Shown here: positions 43,524 through 54,866 of the stretch, piece by piece
Layout: each line of letters begins with the position of its first letter
Position numbering within the stretch: position 1 is the stretch's first letter
Source: Betaproteobacteria bacterium
GTDB lineage: Bacteria > Pseudomonadota > Gammaproteobacteria > Burkholderiales > Casimicrobiaceae
Reading direction: 5' to 3'
Assembly (NCBI GenBank): GCA_016716425.1
Contig: JADJWJ010000001.1
Location: 245,001-309,000 of the forward strand
Length of the DNA stretch: 64,000 bases
Notes under the pieces: generated by a model
Database searches by the model: none
What the model was told of the DNA's origin: nothing
The model's input: the letters and a program-made list of their open reading frames with translations, nothing else
Made by a program: the position numbers and the translations under genes

Positions 43524-45107
43524 TCACGCCGAGCGCTCCGGCGTCGATGCGCGCTTCAGCGTCATCCGGAAGTGCGCGCCCGGACCCTTCGGCAGCAGCT
43601 CGAGCGCGGCGCCGTTGGCATCGGCGAGCTCGCGGGCGATGTAGAGGCCGAGCCCCGTGCCGCCGGGACGCGTCGTGAAGAACGGCTCGAAGATCTGCGG
43701 CCGCAGCTCGGCCGGGATGCCGGGCCCGTCGTCGGTCAGCTCGCAGATCACCGCGTCGCCCATGTAGCCGGCGCGCGCGACCACGCGGATGCTGCCTTCC
43801 TTCTTCTGGCAGTGCTGCCACGCGTTGCGGATCAGGTTCCAGAAGATCTGGTTCAGGTGCCCGCGGTCGAAGATGACGGCAAGATCCTCCGGGACCTGCA
43901 GCGTGACGCCGCCCGCCGGCATGTTCTCGCCGGCCACGATCTCGTCGGTCAGCGAGCGCATGAACTCGGCGAACGGCACCGTCTCCGGCTGCTGGCGGTC
44001 GCGCCGGTTCAACTGCAGCACCTCGCCGACGATGCGGTCGATGCGCTTCGCGTTGTTGCGGATCATGCCCAGCAGGCGCGAGCCCTCGGGCGCGACGGCA
44101 CCGTCCTCCTCGAGCAGCTGCGCGGCCTGGTTGATCGCCGACAGCGGGTTGCGCACCTCGTGCGCGATCGACGCGGTCAGCCGGCCCATCGCGGCCAGCT
44201 TCATCTGCTGCGCCTCGGTCTGCGCGCGGCCCAGGTCCTCGAGGTAGATCAGCGTGCCGCCGTTGAGCCCCGTGCCGATGCGCACCAGCCGCACGCGCAG
44301 CAGGCGCTGGGTGGCCTCGACCTTGAACGGCGGCAGCGACTCGGTGAAGTCCTCGTTCCAGCGGCGCCAGTAGTCGTGCAGCGTCGCCGAGAACTCGGCA
44401 AGCCGCATCCCGCCGCGCATGCGGCCGAAGCCGCCGAGCAGCCGCGTCACCTGCGCGTTGTGGCCGCGGACCACGCCGTTCAGGTCGACCACGAGCACGC
44501 CGTCCTGCATGTCCTGGATGATGAGCCGGTTCACCTGCTCGAGGTTGGCGACGTCGATGCCGCGCTGCGCGGCCAGGTCCTCCGACTGCTTCGTGTAGCG
44601 GCCGAGCGCGACGGCGATGCCGACGGTGGCGAAGTAGCCGAAGCCGCTGATGCCGGTCTGGAACACCTGCGGGACGCCGACGAAGCCCTGCCACGCGCGC
44701 CACGCGTCGAGTCCGAGCAGCGCGATCGCGGCGAAGGCTGCATGCACGAACGCCGTCTGCGTGCGCAGGATCCAGCCGGCGGCGGCGAGCTGCGGGAACA
44801 GCAGGATCGGCAGCGGCCCGCCGAACGTGCCGCCGGCGTACATCACGAGCGACAGGAAGAACACGTCGCCGGCGAGCAGCGCGAACAGCATCGTCGGCAG
44901 CGGCAGCGGCAGGCGGTCCTGTTGCACCCACCAGAACGACGAGAGGCCGAAGACGAAGTAGAGGCCGGTGCCGGTCAGGAACGCGTTGGGCGTGGCGATG
45001 CCCAGCACCTTCGGCTCCAGCAGCATCGCGGCGCCCAGCAGCATCGCCGCGCTCACGGCCCGGTAGAGGCCGACGATCCACAGGATCCGCCGGCCCGAGT
45101 CGCCCAT
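43524..45107 (-). CDS. pilS: sensor histidine kinase PilS
   Basis: 527 residues. Six transmembrane helices (about 10-190), a PAS-like region (about 210-300), H-box SIAHEVRNPLSAINQAAQLL with the phosphorylated His, N-box HLNQIFWNLIRNAWQHCQ, and G-boxes DDGPGIPAEL and GGTGLGLYIARELA. Partner of PilR, 34 bases upstream of it. ATG 45107 (MGDSGRRILW) is chosen since residues further upstream are Arg/Pro-rich and non-coding in character. Confidence 0.92.
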   Translation of the reverse strand: MGDSGRRILWIVGLYRAVSAAMLLGAAMLLEPKVLGIATPNAFLTGTGLYFVFGLSSFWWVQQDRLPLPLPTMLFALLAGDVFFLSLVMYAGGTFGGPLPILLFPQLAAAGWILRTQTAFVHAAFAAIALLGLDAWRAWQGFVGVPQVFQTGISGFGYFATVGIAVALGRYTKQSEDLAAQRGIDVANLEQVNRLIIQDMQDGVLVVDLNGVVRGHNAQVTRLLGGFGRMRGGMRLAEFSATLHDYWRRWNEDFTESLPPFKVEATQRLLRVRLVRIGTGLNGGTLIYLEDLGRAQTEAQQMKLAAMGRLTASIAHEVRNPLSAINQAAQLLEEDGAVAPEGSRLLGMIRNNAKRIDRIVGEVLQLNRRDRQQPETVPFAEFMRSLTDEIVAGENMPAGGVTLQVPEDLAVIFDRGHLNQIFWNLIRNAWQHCQKKEGSIRVVARAGYMGDAVICELTDDGPGIPAELRPQIFEPFFTTRPGGTGLGLYIARELADANGAALELLPKGPGAHFRMTLKRASTPERSA

Positions 45108-45193
45108 CGCGTCCGGCAGCGGCGGCGGCTCGAACGGGGGATCGCGGGTGCGGGCTGCATGGAACGGGTTATAGCGAGGGCGCCGCCGGGGCG

Positions 45194-45436
45194 TCAATGC
45201 GGCGCCTGCGCGCACTTCGGATCGCTGCAGCGGTACCCGCCGGGCGCCGGCAGCGCGTCGGCTTTCGGCAGGAACACGCCGCATTGCGCGCAGCGGACCA
45301 TCGCTTGCGGTGCCGCGGGGTCCGGCGCCGTGCCCGCCTCGCCCGCCTCGCGCCGGCGCGCCTTCGCGGAGTTCCACAGGCGCAGCGCGAACAGCACGAC
45401 GAACACGACGACGATCCAGAACACGATCTTGCCCAT
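45194..45436 (-). CDS. PP0621-family small membrane protein
   Basis: 80 residues: one N-terminal transmembrane helix (IVFWIVVVFVVLFALRLW) then a charged linker and a CxxC...CxxxxC segment (VRCAQCGVFLPKADA, YRCSDPKC), probably a zinc ribbon. The family is conserved near pilSR in betaproteobacteria but has no known function. Its ATG overlaps the stop of the upstream FAD oxidase by one base. Confidence 0.82.
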   Translation of the reverse strand: MGKIVFWIVVVFVVLFALRLWNSAKARRREAGEAGTAPDPAAPQAMVRCAQCGVFLPKADALPAPGGYRCSDPKCAQAPH

Positions 45437-46851
45437 CAGAGCACCTTGCCGGGATTCATGAGGCCGCGCGGGTCGAGCGCCTGCTTGACCGCGCGCATCA
45501 GGCGCAGCTCGACGTCGCCCTTGTAGCGGACGAGGTCCGCGCGCTTCAACTGCCCGACGCCGTGCTCGGCGGAGAAGCTGCCGGCGTGGTGCGCGACCAG
45601 ATCGTGCACGATGCGGTTCGCACGCTCGGCGTTGTCCATGAACGCATCGGCCACCACGCCCTCCGGCGCCGACAGGTTGTAGTGCAGGTTGCCGTCCCCC
45701 AGGTGGCCGAACACGACGAGGCGCGACCCCGGAAACGCGCGGGTGAGCCCGTCGCCGCACTCGGCCATGAACGCGGGAATGGCCGACACCGGCAGCGAGA
45801 TGTCGTGCTTGATGTTGGGACCCTCGCGCCGCTGCGCTTCGCTGATGTTCTCGCGCAGCGCCCACATGCGCGCGGCCTGCTCGCCCGACTGCGCGAGTAC
45901 GGCGTCGGCCGCATCGCCGGCTTCGATCGCAGCGGCGAGTGCCGCCTCCACGAGCGCCGCCAGCGGCGCGTCGGTCACCGCGTCGTCGGCCTGCACGAGC
46001 GCGTACCACGGGTGGCCGGGCAGCGGGTCGGGCGCACCCGGGTGATGCTTGCGCGAGAGCGTCAGCGAGAACGCGCTCATCAGCTCGAAGCCGGTGAGCC
46101 GGTCCGCGAGCGCCCGCTGCAGGCGGCCGAGCAGCGCGACCGCGCACTCGACGGAGGCGATGGCGGCCAGCGCCGTGACGCGCGTGCGCGGCGCCGGGAA
46201 GAGCTTGAGCACGGCCGCGGTGACGACGCCGAGCGTGCCTTCGGCGCCGATGAACAGTTGCTTCAAGTCGTAGCCGGTGTTGTCCTTGCGCAGGCCGCGC
46301 AGGGCCTCGAACACGCTGCCGTCCGCCAGCACGGCCTCGACGCCCAGCGTCAGGTCGCGCGCGTTGCCGTAGCGCAGCACGGCGGTGCCGCCGGCGTTCG
46401 TCGCGAGATTGCCGCCGATCGTGCAGCTGCCCTCGGACGCGAGCGACAGCGGAAAGACGAGTCCGGCGGCGGCGGCCGCCTCGTGCACGGCGGCAAGCGG
46501 CATGCCCGCTTCCACCGTGATCGTGGCGTTGGCCGCGTCGAGAGCGCGCACGCGGTTCATGCGCGCGAGGGACAGCACGATTTCGTGGCCGGTCGCGTCC
46601 GGCGTGGCGCCGCCGCACAGGCCCGTGTTGCCGCCCTGCGGCACGATCGCCACGCCCACCTCGGCACACGTGCGGACGACGGCCGCGACCTCGGTAGTGG
46701 CGCCGGGCTTCACCACCGCGCGGGTGGCGCCGCGGTAGCGGCCGCGCCAGTCGGCGAGGTAGGGCGCGACATCGGCGGCGCTCGTCAGCACGTGGGGGCG
46801 GCCGACGATGCCGGCCAAGCGGTCGAGCAAGGTTGCGCCGGGGTCCGCCAT
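45436..46851 (-). CDS. FAD-binding oxidase, D-2-hydroxyacid dehydrogenase (GlcD/D2HGDH) type
   Basis: 471 residues. FAD-binding PCMH domain (about 35-215): IVPQGGNTGLCGGATPD, GCTIGGNLATNAGG-like SCTIGGNLATNAGG, and GAEGTLGVVTAAVLKLFP; then an FAD-oxidase C domain with FGHLGDGNLHYNLS and SAEHGVGQLKR. It oxidises a D-2-hydroxyacid such as D-2-hydroxyglutarate or D-lactate, passing electrons to an acceptor such as ETF; the substrate is not determined. Start at 46851 gives a normal N-terminus. Confidence 0.88.
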   Translation of the reverse strand: MADPGATLLDRLAGIVGRPHVLTSAADVAPYLADWRGRYRGATRAVVKPGATTEVAAVVRTCAEVGVAIVPQGGNTGLCGGATPDATGHEIVLSLARMNRVRALDAANATITVEAGMPLAAVHEAAAAAGLVFPLSLASEGSCTIGGNLATNAGGTAVLRYGNARDLTLGVEAVLADGSVFEALRGLRKDNTGYDLKQLFIGAEGTLGVVTAAVLKLFPAPRTRVTALAAIASVECAVALLGRLQRALADRLTGFELMSAFSLTLSRKHHPGAPDPLPGHPWYALVQADDAVTDAPLAALVEAALAAAIEAGDAADAVLAQSGEQAARMWALRENISEAQRREGPNIKHDISLPVSAIPAFMAECGDGLTRAFPGSRLVVFGHLGDGNLHYNLSAPEGVVADAFMDNAERANRIVHDLVAHHAGSFSAEHGVGQLKRADLVRYKGDVELRLMRAVKQALDPRGLMNPGKVL

Positions 46852-46914
46852 AGGGGAGGATAGTAGCAAAAGCACGCCGCCGGCCCCGGCGCGCGGACAC
46901 GAGGAGGAACGCGC

Positions 46915-47295
46915 ATGACGCAGGATCCCAAGCACCCGCCGCCCTCGGGCGCGCCCGGAGGAGGCGCCGCGGGGGGCTTTCCATTCTCGCCGCAGGATGC
47001 CCTCGAGTTCATGCAGCGGATGTGGAACCCGCTCGGCCTCGCGGTGCCGGGCTTCGCACCGCCCCAGGCGGCGCCCGCGCCCGCCGGGCTGCCGTTCCCG
47101 AATCCGGCCGCGATGTTCGCGGCGCTCGACCCGGCCGAGATCGACCGCAAGATCGCGGAGCTGAAGATCATCGAGAACTGGCTGACGATGAGCGTGAACA
47201 TGATGCAGATGAGCATCAAGACGATGGAGCTGCAGAAGGCGTCGCTGGAAGCCATGCGGGGCACGGCGCGGAACGAGACGAAGGGCGGCAAGTGA
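46915..47295 (+). CDS. PhaM-like polyhydroxyalkanoate granule regulatory protein
   Basis: 126 residues. Gly/Pro-rich N-terminus, FSPQDALEFMQRMWNPLGL, then a hydrophobic middle and a Met-rich helical segment (DPAEIDRKIAELKIIENWL, MSVNMMQMSIKTMELQKASL) characteristic of PhaM, which activates PHA synthase and links granules to the nucleoid. The family's usual Lys/Ala-rich C-terminal DNA-binding tail is absent or very short (ends KGGK). ATG 46915 follows GAGGAGG. Stop overlaps the GST GTG. Confidence 0.78.
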   Translation: MTQDPKHPPPSGAPGGGAAGGFPFSPQDALEFMQRMWNPLGLAVPGFAPPQAAPAPAGLPFPNPAAMFAALDPAEIDRKIAELKIIENWLTMSVNMMQMSIKTMELQKASLEAMRGTARNETKGGK

Positions 47296-47948
47296 CAGAC
47301 ATCACCCTCTACTACGGTTCCGGCTCGCCGTTCGCCTGGCGCGTGCAGCTCGCGCTCGAGCACAAGGCGCTGCCGTACGAGCGCCGCGTGCTGTCGTTCG
47401 CGGCGGGCGACACGCGCAAGCCCGAGTTCGTCGCCCTCAATCCGCGCCACCGCGTGCCGACGATCGTCGACGGCGACTTCGTGCTCTACGAGTCGAACGC
47501 GATCGTCGAGTACCTCGACGAGGCCTACCCGGGCCGCGGCGCGCCGCTGTTCCCCGGCGACGCGCGCCGCCGCGCGCTGATCCGCCGCCTGATTTCGGAG
47601 ACCGACGACTACTTCGACCAGGCGCTGGACGGAATCGTCGACTACGCGTTCGCGAAGGACCCCGCCATGCGCGACGAGAAGGCGTTCGCCGCCGGCAAGG
47701 CGGCGGTCGCCGAGAACGGCGCGCTGTTCGCCGCCGCGATGCAGGGCGACTTCCTGGCGGGCCCGCTGTCGGCGGCCGACTTCGCGCTGTATCCGCTGGT
47801 CGCGTTCCTCGACCGCTGCCGGGTGAAGCTGCCCGACTTCGACGGCGCCGCGCTGCTGCCGCCGCCGCTGGCGGCGTGGAAGGCGCGCGTCGAGGCGCTG
47901 CCGTACCTCGCGGCGACGATCCCGCCGCATTGGCAGAAGAAGGACTGA
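47292..47948 (+). CDS. glutathione S-transferase family protein
   Basis: 218 residues. Thioredoxin-like N-terminal domain (about 1-80): LYYGSGSPFAWRVQLALEHK with a Ser in the active-site position, HRVPTIVDGDFVLYESNAIVEYLDE (cis-Pro and Glu-Ser motif), then an all-helical C-terminal domain (GPLSAADFALYPLVAF). Glutathione binding is likely; substrate unknown. GTG 47292 overlaps the PhaM-like stop, and the PEBP gene starts 3 bases after it. Confidence 0.88.
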   Translation: MTDITLYYGSGSPFAWRVQLALEHKALPYERRVLSFAAGDTRKPEFVALNPRHRVPTIVDGDFVLYESNAIVEYLDEAYPGRGAPLFPGDARRRALIRRLISETDDYFDQALDGIVDYAFAKDPAMRDEKAFAAGKAAVAENGALFAAAMQGDFLAGPLSAADFALYPLVAFLDRCRVKLPDFDGAALLPPPLAAWKARVEALPYLAATIPPHWQKKD

Positions 47949-47950
47949 CG

Positions 47951-48580
47951 ATGAAACTGATGACGACCGCGTTCGCCGACCACGGCGTGATCCCGGGCGA
48001 GTTCGCGTTCGCGGTGATCGATCCCGCGACGCACGTGCGCCTGTCCGCCAATCGCAATCCGGATTTCGCCTGGTCCGGCGTGCCGCCGGGCGCGCGGTCG
48101 CTGGCGCTCGTCTGTCACGACCCGGACGTGCCCTCGCGCGGCGACGACGTGAACCAGGAGGGTCGCGAGGTGCCGGCGTCGCTGCCGCGGGTCGACTTCT
48201 TTCACTGGGTGCTGGTCGACCTGAAGCCCGACGGGCCGCCGATCGCGCGCGGCGCCCACTCCGACGGCATCACGCCGCGCGGCAAGGCAGGGCCGCAGGC
48301 GCCGCGCGAAGGGCGCCACGGCATCAACGACTACACCGCGTGGTTTGCCGGCGACGGCGAGATGGCCGGCGACTACTACGGCTACGACGGGCCGTGCCCG
48401 CCGTGGAACGACGCGCGGCCGCACCACTACGTGTTCACGCTGTACGCGCTCGACGTGCCGCACCTCGACCTGCCCGACCGCTTCACTGGCGCGGATGCGC
48501 GGCGCGCGATGCACGGGCACGCGCTCGCGCACGCGTCGGTGACCGGGCGCTATACGCTGAATCCGGCGGTGACGCTGTAG
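47951..48580 (+). CDS. YbhB/YbcL-family phosphatidylethanolamine-binding (Raf-kinase-inhibitor-like) protein
   Basis: 209 residues, PEBP fold without signal peptide. FAWSGVPPGARSLALVCHDPDVP and FFHWVLVDL are the two anion-pocket signatures; GINDYTAWFAG and YYGYDGPCPPWNDARPHHYVFTLYALDV complete the core. Longer than typical YbhB by about 40 residues, with an insert around 60-75. Physiological role unknown. Ends 13 bases before the R3 repeat. Confidence 0.88.
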   Translation: MKLMTTAFADHGVIPGEFAFAVIDPATHVRLSANRNPDFAWSGVPPGARSLALVCHDPDVPSRGDDVNQEGREVPASLPRVDFFHWVLVDLKPDGPPIARGAHSDGITPRGKAGPQAPREGRHGINDYTAWFAGDGEMAGDYYGYDGPCPPWNDARPHHYVFTLYALDVPHLDLPDRFTGADARRAMHGHALAHASVTGRYTLNPAVTL

Positions 48581-48593
48581 CGCCGACGCGGTC

Positions 48594-48702
48594 GCCCCTC
48601 ACCCCGACCCTCTCCCCGTTCCGGGGAGAGGGAGAGTCGCACCGACCGCCGGCGTGAACCTCCCTCGCCCCACGTAGCGGGGAGAGGGCTGGGGTGAGGG
48701 GC
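48594..48702. repeat. R3 palindromic repeat pair between converging genes
   Basis: Left unit GCCCCTCACCCCGACCCTCT (48594-48613) continuing as CCCCGTTCCGGGGAGAGGG; right unit, roughly its inverted copy, ends GGGCTGGGGTGAGGGGC at 48702. The spacer is about 25 bases. Located between the PEBP gene and the S9 peptidase gene. Confidence 0.85.
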
Positions 48703-48716
48703 GTGCGCGAAGCGCG

Positions 48717-50975
<2,259 letters not shown>

Positions 50976-50979
50976 GCGG

Positions 50980-52794
50980 TCAGCCGCCGAGCCAGCCGCG
51001 GCGTCGCGCGAGCGCCTCCGGCGCGGCATCCGCGGCGAGCGTCAGCCAGCAGGTGTCGTCGGGCGCCGGCGCGGGCGTGACGGCAAACGTCATGAACTCG
51101 TCGCGACGAAAGGCGTGCACCTCGACGACGTCGCCCGGCGCGCGCTGCGCGAGCACCGCGGCGATCCGCTCGGGCGTGGCCTTGAGTCCGCCGACGGCGA
51201 CCAGCGTGTCGCCCGCCGACAGCCCTGCGCGCGCCGCGGGGCCGTCACGCTGCACGAACGCGAGCTTCCGGTCCGCGCCCGCGCGCAGGCCGAGCGTGCA
51301 GCGCGGCGGCGTGCCGCTGCCGGGCTTGCCGCCGCGGTCCTTCGCATCGGCCGCCGCGCGCACGTGGAACGCCACGCCGAAGCTGGCCAGCAGCTCGGGC
51401 AGCGGCGGATCCTCGGTACCGTCGACGTACCGTGCGAAGAAGTCCGTCAGGTCGCGTCCCGCGAGTTCGCTCGCGAGCGCGGCGATGCCATCCTCGGGCA
51501 CGCCGACGTCACGGCGCCCGTAACGCTCCCACAGTGCACGCATCAGGTCGTCGAGCGACGCGCGCCCGTCGCGGCGCAGCGTCAGGTCGAGCGCGCAGCC
51601 GACGAGCGCACCCTTCGCGTAATAGCTGACGATCGCGTTCCCCGAGTTCTCGTCCTGCCGGTAGTACTTGATCCACGCGTCGAACGAGGACTCCGCCACG
51701 CTCTGCGCGTGTCGGCCGGGGGTGCGCAGCACCGTCGTCACCGTGCGCCCGAGGAGCTCGAGGTAGCGCGCGGGCGGGATCAGACCGCTGCGCGCGAGTG
51801 CCAGGTCGTCGTAGTATGACGTGATGCCCTCGAACGCCCACAGCTGCCGCGTGTAGTTCTCGCGCGCGAGATCGTACGGTGTGAACGCCGCCGGCTTGAT
51901 GCGCTTCACGTTCCACGCGTGGAAGTACTCGTGGCTCGCGAGGCCCAGGAAGTTGAGGTACTCGTCGGTGATGCCTTCGGCGCCGGCGTGCGGCAACTCG
52001 TCGCGACGGCAGACGAGGCTCGTGCTCGATCGGTGCTCGAGCCCGCCGTAACCGTCGCCCACCGCGACGACCTCGAACAGGTAGCGCGGGAACGGCGCGC
52101 CGCCGAAGAGGTCGATCTGCCACTGGCACACGCGCGCGAGGTCGGCTGCGAGCCGCGGCAGGTCCGCCGCGTGGCGGCCCGAGATCGCGATGTCGTGCGG
52201 CACGCCTCCCGCCTCGAAGTGCGCGAGTTCGAAGCGGCCGGTCGTCACCGGATGGTCGATCAGCTCGTCGTAGTCGGCGGCCGCGTAGAGGCCAAAGCCG
52301 TACGGCGGCGCGCCGGCGCGCGGCAGCGTCGTGGCCACGCGCCAGCCGGCGAACGCGGCGTCCTGCGGCTGCGCGATGTCAACGACGCATGGCGCGCGCT
52401 CGCGGCCGGCCGGGCACAGGAACACGCAGGGCCCGTTGAAGTAGCCGCGCGTCGCGTCGAGGTACGCGGCGCGCACCGACAGGTCGAACGCGTAGACGTG
52501 CGCGGTGAGCGTCAAGGGGCCGGCGCACGGCGCCGCCTGCCACTCGTTTTTCGCGGTCTTGGCGAGCGCGACCGGCGTGCCCCCGGCGTCGGCGCGGACG
52601 GCAACGAAGTGGCGCGCGAACTCGCGGATCAGGTAGCTGCCGGGAATCCACGTCGGCAGCGAGAAGCGCTGCCCGGCGCGGTCCGGCGCGTCGACGGTGA
52701 CGGCGACCTCGTACAGGTGCGCGTGGGCGTCGAGCGGGGCGATGCGATAGCGGGTGGGCGCGGGCGCCGGTGGCGTGGAGGAGGGTGCGGGCAA
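50980..52794 (-). CDS. M61-family glycyl aminopeptidase with PDZ domain
   Basis: 604 residues. N-terminal beta domain with RFSLPTWIPGSYLIREFARH, peptidase M61 catalytic domain with zinc motif HEYFHAWNVKRIKP (HExxH) and downstream Glu in FEGITSYYDDL, then a PDZ domain (about 485-560; AARAGLSAGDTLVAVGG). No signal peptide is evident, so probably cytoplasmic. The start is uncertain: no ATG is available, and a TTG at 52794 just after the tRNA gene is the best candidate. The S9 peptidase gene starts 4 bases downstream. Confidence 0.88.
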   Translation of the reverse strand: MPAPSSTPPAPAPTRYRIAPLDAHAHLYEVAVTVDAPDRAGQRFSLPTWIPGSYLIREFARHFVAVRADAGGTPVALAKTAKNEWQAAPCAGPLTLTAHVYAFDLSVRAAYLDATRGYFNGPCVFLCPAGRERAPCVVDIAQPQDAAFAGWRVATTLPRAGAPPYGFGLYAAADYDELIDHPVTTGRFELAHFEAGGVPHDIAISGRHAADLPRLAADLARVCQWQIDLFGGAPFPRYLFEVVAVGDGYGGLEHRSSTSLVCRRDELPHAGAEGITDEYLNFLGLASHEYFHAWNVKRIKPAAFTPYDLARENYTRQLWAFEGITSYYDDLALARSGLIPPARYLELLGRTVTTVLRTPGRHAQSVAESSFDAWIKYYRQDENSGNAIVSYYAKGALVGCALDLTLRRDGRASLDDLMRALWERYGRRDVGVPEDGIAALASELAGRDLTDFFARYVDGTEDPPLPELLASFGVAFHVRAAADAKDRGGKPGSGTPPRCTLGLRAGADRKLAFVQRDGPAARAGLSAGDTLVAVGGLKATPERIAAVLAQRAPGDVVEVHAFRRDEFMTFAVTPAPAPDDTCWLTLAADAAPEALARRRGWLGG

Positions 52795-52816
52795 CGTGGA
52801 ACCTGCGGCGAAGGGA

Positions 52817-52892
52817 TGGCGCCCCGAACACGAATCGAACGTGCGACCTGCCCCTTAGGAGGGGGCTGCTCTATCCACTGAGCTACCGGGGC
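52817..52892 (-). tRNA. tRNA-Arg (anticodon CCU)
   Basis: 76 bases read on the minus strand from GCCCCGGTAGCTCAGTGGAT. The 7-base acceptor stem, D arm, anticodon arm GCCCC-CTCCTAA-GGGGC with CCT at the anticodon, T arm with TTCGATT, discriminator G and encoded CCA all fold. It reads AGG codons. It lies 22 bases before the M61 gene on the same strand. A TAAAAT-like hexamer (52948-52943) could be its promoter -10. Confidence 0.95.
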
Positions 52893-53305
52893 GTGGCGAA
52901 GGGACGGCGCCGGCGCGTGCTGCGCCCGGCGCGACTGGGCGGATTTTACCGGAACGCCCGCGTGTGCCTAAACTCGGCCACGGTCGCCCGTCGCCGACGG
53001 GCCGCCATGGTCCGGCAACCGATCCCCCCAAATGCTTCCATTCGTCGTATCGCGTCGTTCGTTCGCCACACCGTGCAGCCGTTTCGATCGGGCGCCGCGG
53101 GGGAGACGTCCGTGCGCCGCGCGCGGGCGGGACGGGCGCCTCCGATGCGCCGCGGCGCACCCCGGCGCTCTCCCCGCTGCGCGGGGTGCGGGAGCGCGGC
53201 GGTGACGGTCGCGACGCGGGTGGGACCCGCGACCGCCTGCGTCGTCCCTGCGGGAAGAGCGCGCCGGGAGCGGCGGGCGAGGCGCGCGCGCAGCGGGGTC
53301 GCCGC
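52893..53305. other. 413-base intergenic region between tRNA-Arg and aat, with possible degenerate R3 repeat
   Basis: No convincing gene is seen in any frame. At about 53157-53195 a segment containing GCTCTCCCCGCTGCGCGGGG and flanking CACCCC/TGCGGGAG resembles R3 but is degenerate. The region presumably holds the divergent promoters of the tRNA and aat. Confidence 0.4.
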
Positions 53306-54037
53306 GTGATCGCCTGGCTGTCGGAACGCACGCCGTTTCCGCCGCTGTCCACGGCGCTCGCCGCGCCCAATGGCCTCCTCGCCGCGGGCGGCGACCTGTC
53401 GCCGCAGCGCCTCGTGGCCGCGTACGCGCGCGGCATCTTCCCCTGGTACTCGGACGGCCAGCCCATCCTCTGGTGGAGCCCCGATCCGCGGATGGTGTTG
53501 CACGTCGACGCGTTCCGGGTGTCGCGCTCGCTGCGCAAGCGCGTGCAGGCGGGCGCGTTCGAGACGCGGATCGACACGGCGTTCCGCGCCGTCGTCACCG
53601 CTTGCGCGCGCACGCCGCGGCCGGGACAGGGCGGCACGTGGATCACGCCGGCGATGGTCGACGCCTACTGCGAGTTGCACCGGCTGGGGTACGCGCACAG
53701 CGTCGAGAGCTGGCGCGACGGCGCGCTCGTCGGCGGACTCTACGGGGTGGCCCTCGGCCGCGTGTTCTTCGGCGAGTCGATGTTCGCCCATGCCACCGAT
53801 GCTTCGAAGGTGGCGCTGGTTACCCTTGTCGCGCATCTGCAACGGCTGGACGTGCCGCTGGTGGACTGCCAGCAGGAGACGGCGCATCTGGCGTCGTTCG
53901 GCGCGCGGCCCATCCCGCGCGCGCAGTTTGCGATGGCTCTGTCCGAGTTGATACACTCGACCGCGCCCCCGGCAGGCTGGCGCGGCGAGCGCCGCGCCGC
54001 GGACGCCGCCGCCGACGCCGGAACCCGCGCCTCGTGA
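53306..54037 (+). CDS. aat: leucyl/phenylalanyl-tRNA--protein transferase
   Basis: 243 residues. FPPLSTALAAPNGLLAAGGDLSP, YARGIFPWYSDGQPILWWSPDPR (substrate pocket), FGESMFAHATDASKVAL and DCQQETAHLASFGAR are the full set of Aat signatures. It adds Leu or Phe to proteins with N-terminal Lys or Arg for ClpAP degradation. The GTG at 53306 gives the standard N-terminus (IAWLS). About 20 Ala/Arg-rich residues extend the C-terminus. Its stop overlaps the GTG of bpt. Confidence 0.95.
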   Translation: MIAWLSERTPFPPLSTALAAPNGLLAAGGDLSPQRLVAAYARGIFPWYSDGQPILWWSPDPRMVLHVDAFRVSRSLRKRVQAGAFETRIDTAFRAVVTACARTPRPGQGGTWITPAMVDAYCELHRLGYAHSVESWRDGALVGGLYGVALGRVFFGESMFAHATDASKVALVTLVAHLQRLDVPLVDCQQETAHLASFGARPIPRAQFAMALSELIHSTAPPAGWRGERRAADAAADAGTRAS

Positions 54038-54753
54038 GCAAGCTCAACGACCTACCGCTGACGTCGCTGCAGTTCTACGCGACCGCCCCGTACCCGTGCA
54101 GCTACCTGCCGGATCGCGCCGCCCGCTCGCAGGTGGCCACCCCCAGCCATCTGATCGATACCCGCGTCTACAGCGAGCTGGTCCGGCTGGGGTTTCGCCG
54201 CAGCGGCGCCTTCACCTATCGGCCCTACTGCGATCACTGCCGTGCCTGCGTTCCGGTCCGGGTCCCGGTGCAAGAGTTCGCGCCGAACCGAACCCAGCGG
54301 CGGATCGCGCGGGATCATCTGGAGTTGACGACAGTTCGGCGTGAATTAGCCTACGATCCCGAACATTACGCGCTGTACCTGCGCTATCAGCGCTACCGCC
54401 ACCCCGGCGGCGGGATGGATCAGGACAGCCGCGAGCAATACCAGCACTTCCTGTTGCACAGCAACGTCGCCACCGATCTCTACGAGTTCCGGGAGGGAGA
54501 GGTGCTGCGCATGGTGAGCCTCGTCGACCGCCTGGTCGACGGCCTGTCGTCCGTGTACACGTTTTTCGAGCCCGGTGCGCGGGGCAAGAGTTACGGCACC
54601 TACAGCGTGCTCTGGCAGATCGAGCGCTGCCGCAGTCTCGGCCTGCCATACCTCTATTTGGGGTACTGGATCGCCGAGAGCCGGAAAATGGCCTACAAGG
54701 CGACGTTTCGTCCCGCCGAAGGACTCGTGGCGGGCACCTGGTCGCGGCTCTAG
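54034..54753 (+). CDS. bpt: aspartate/glutamate leucyltransferase (bacterial Ate/Bpt)
   Basis: 239 residues. YPCSYLPDRAARSQVATP and the Cys cluster YCDHCRACVPVR in the N-terminal domain; YRHPGGGMDQDSREQYQHFL and YTFFEPGARGKSYGTYSVLW in the GNAT-like half. It transfers Leu to N-terminal Asp or Glu. Paired and coupled with aat (GTGA overlap), it gives a complete N-end-rule tagging module. Confidence 0.95.
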   Translation: MSKLNDLPLTSLQFYATAPYPCSYLPDRAARSQVATPSHLIDTRVYSELVRLGFRRSGAFTYRPYCDHCRACVPVRVPVQEFAPNRTQRRIARDHLELTTVRRELAYDPEHYALYLRYQRYRHPGGGMDQDSREQYQHFLLHSNVATDLYEFREGEVLRMVSLVDRLVDGLSSVYTFFEPGARGKSYGTYSVLWQIERCRSLGLPYLYLGYWIAESRKMAYKATFRPAEGLVAGTWSRL

Positions 54754-54834
54754 CGCCCGGCCTTCGCGGCGGCAGGTTCACGCTCCGAAGGCGGCGGGGC
54801 GGCGGCGTCTTGGTTTGTAGCCCACAAATAAGAA

Positions 54835-54866
54835 TTGTCCACAACGTGGTGCGCTTCTTATCCACA
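54835..54866 (+). promoter_or_regulatory. two DnaA-box-like sites upstream of rpfF
   Basis: TTATCCACA at 54858-54866 is the perfect DnaA-box consensus; TTGTCCACA at 54835-54843 differs at one base, same orientation, 23 bases apart. They lie in an AT-richer 228-base spacer, 116 bases before rpfF. A TTGACA (54914-54919) follows, without a clear -10. Confidence 0.6.

Noticed and set aside
52817..52892. Integration site of a genomic island at tRNA-Arg
   Set aside because: No integrase, no direct repeat of the tRNA 3' end, and ordinary core genes on both sides.
52893..53305. Coding gene between tRNA-Arg and aat
   Set aside because: Frames are Arg/Ala-rich with no start context or motif; the stretch overlaps a hairpin resembling R3.
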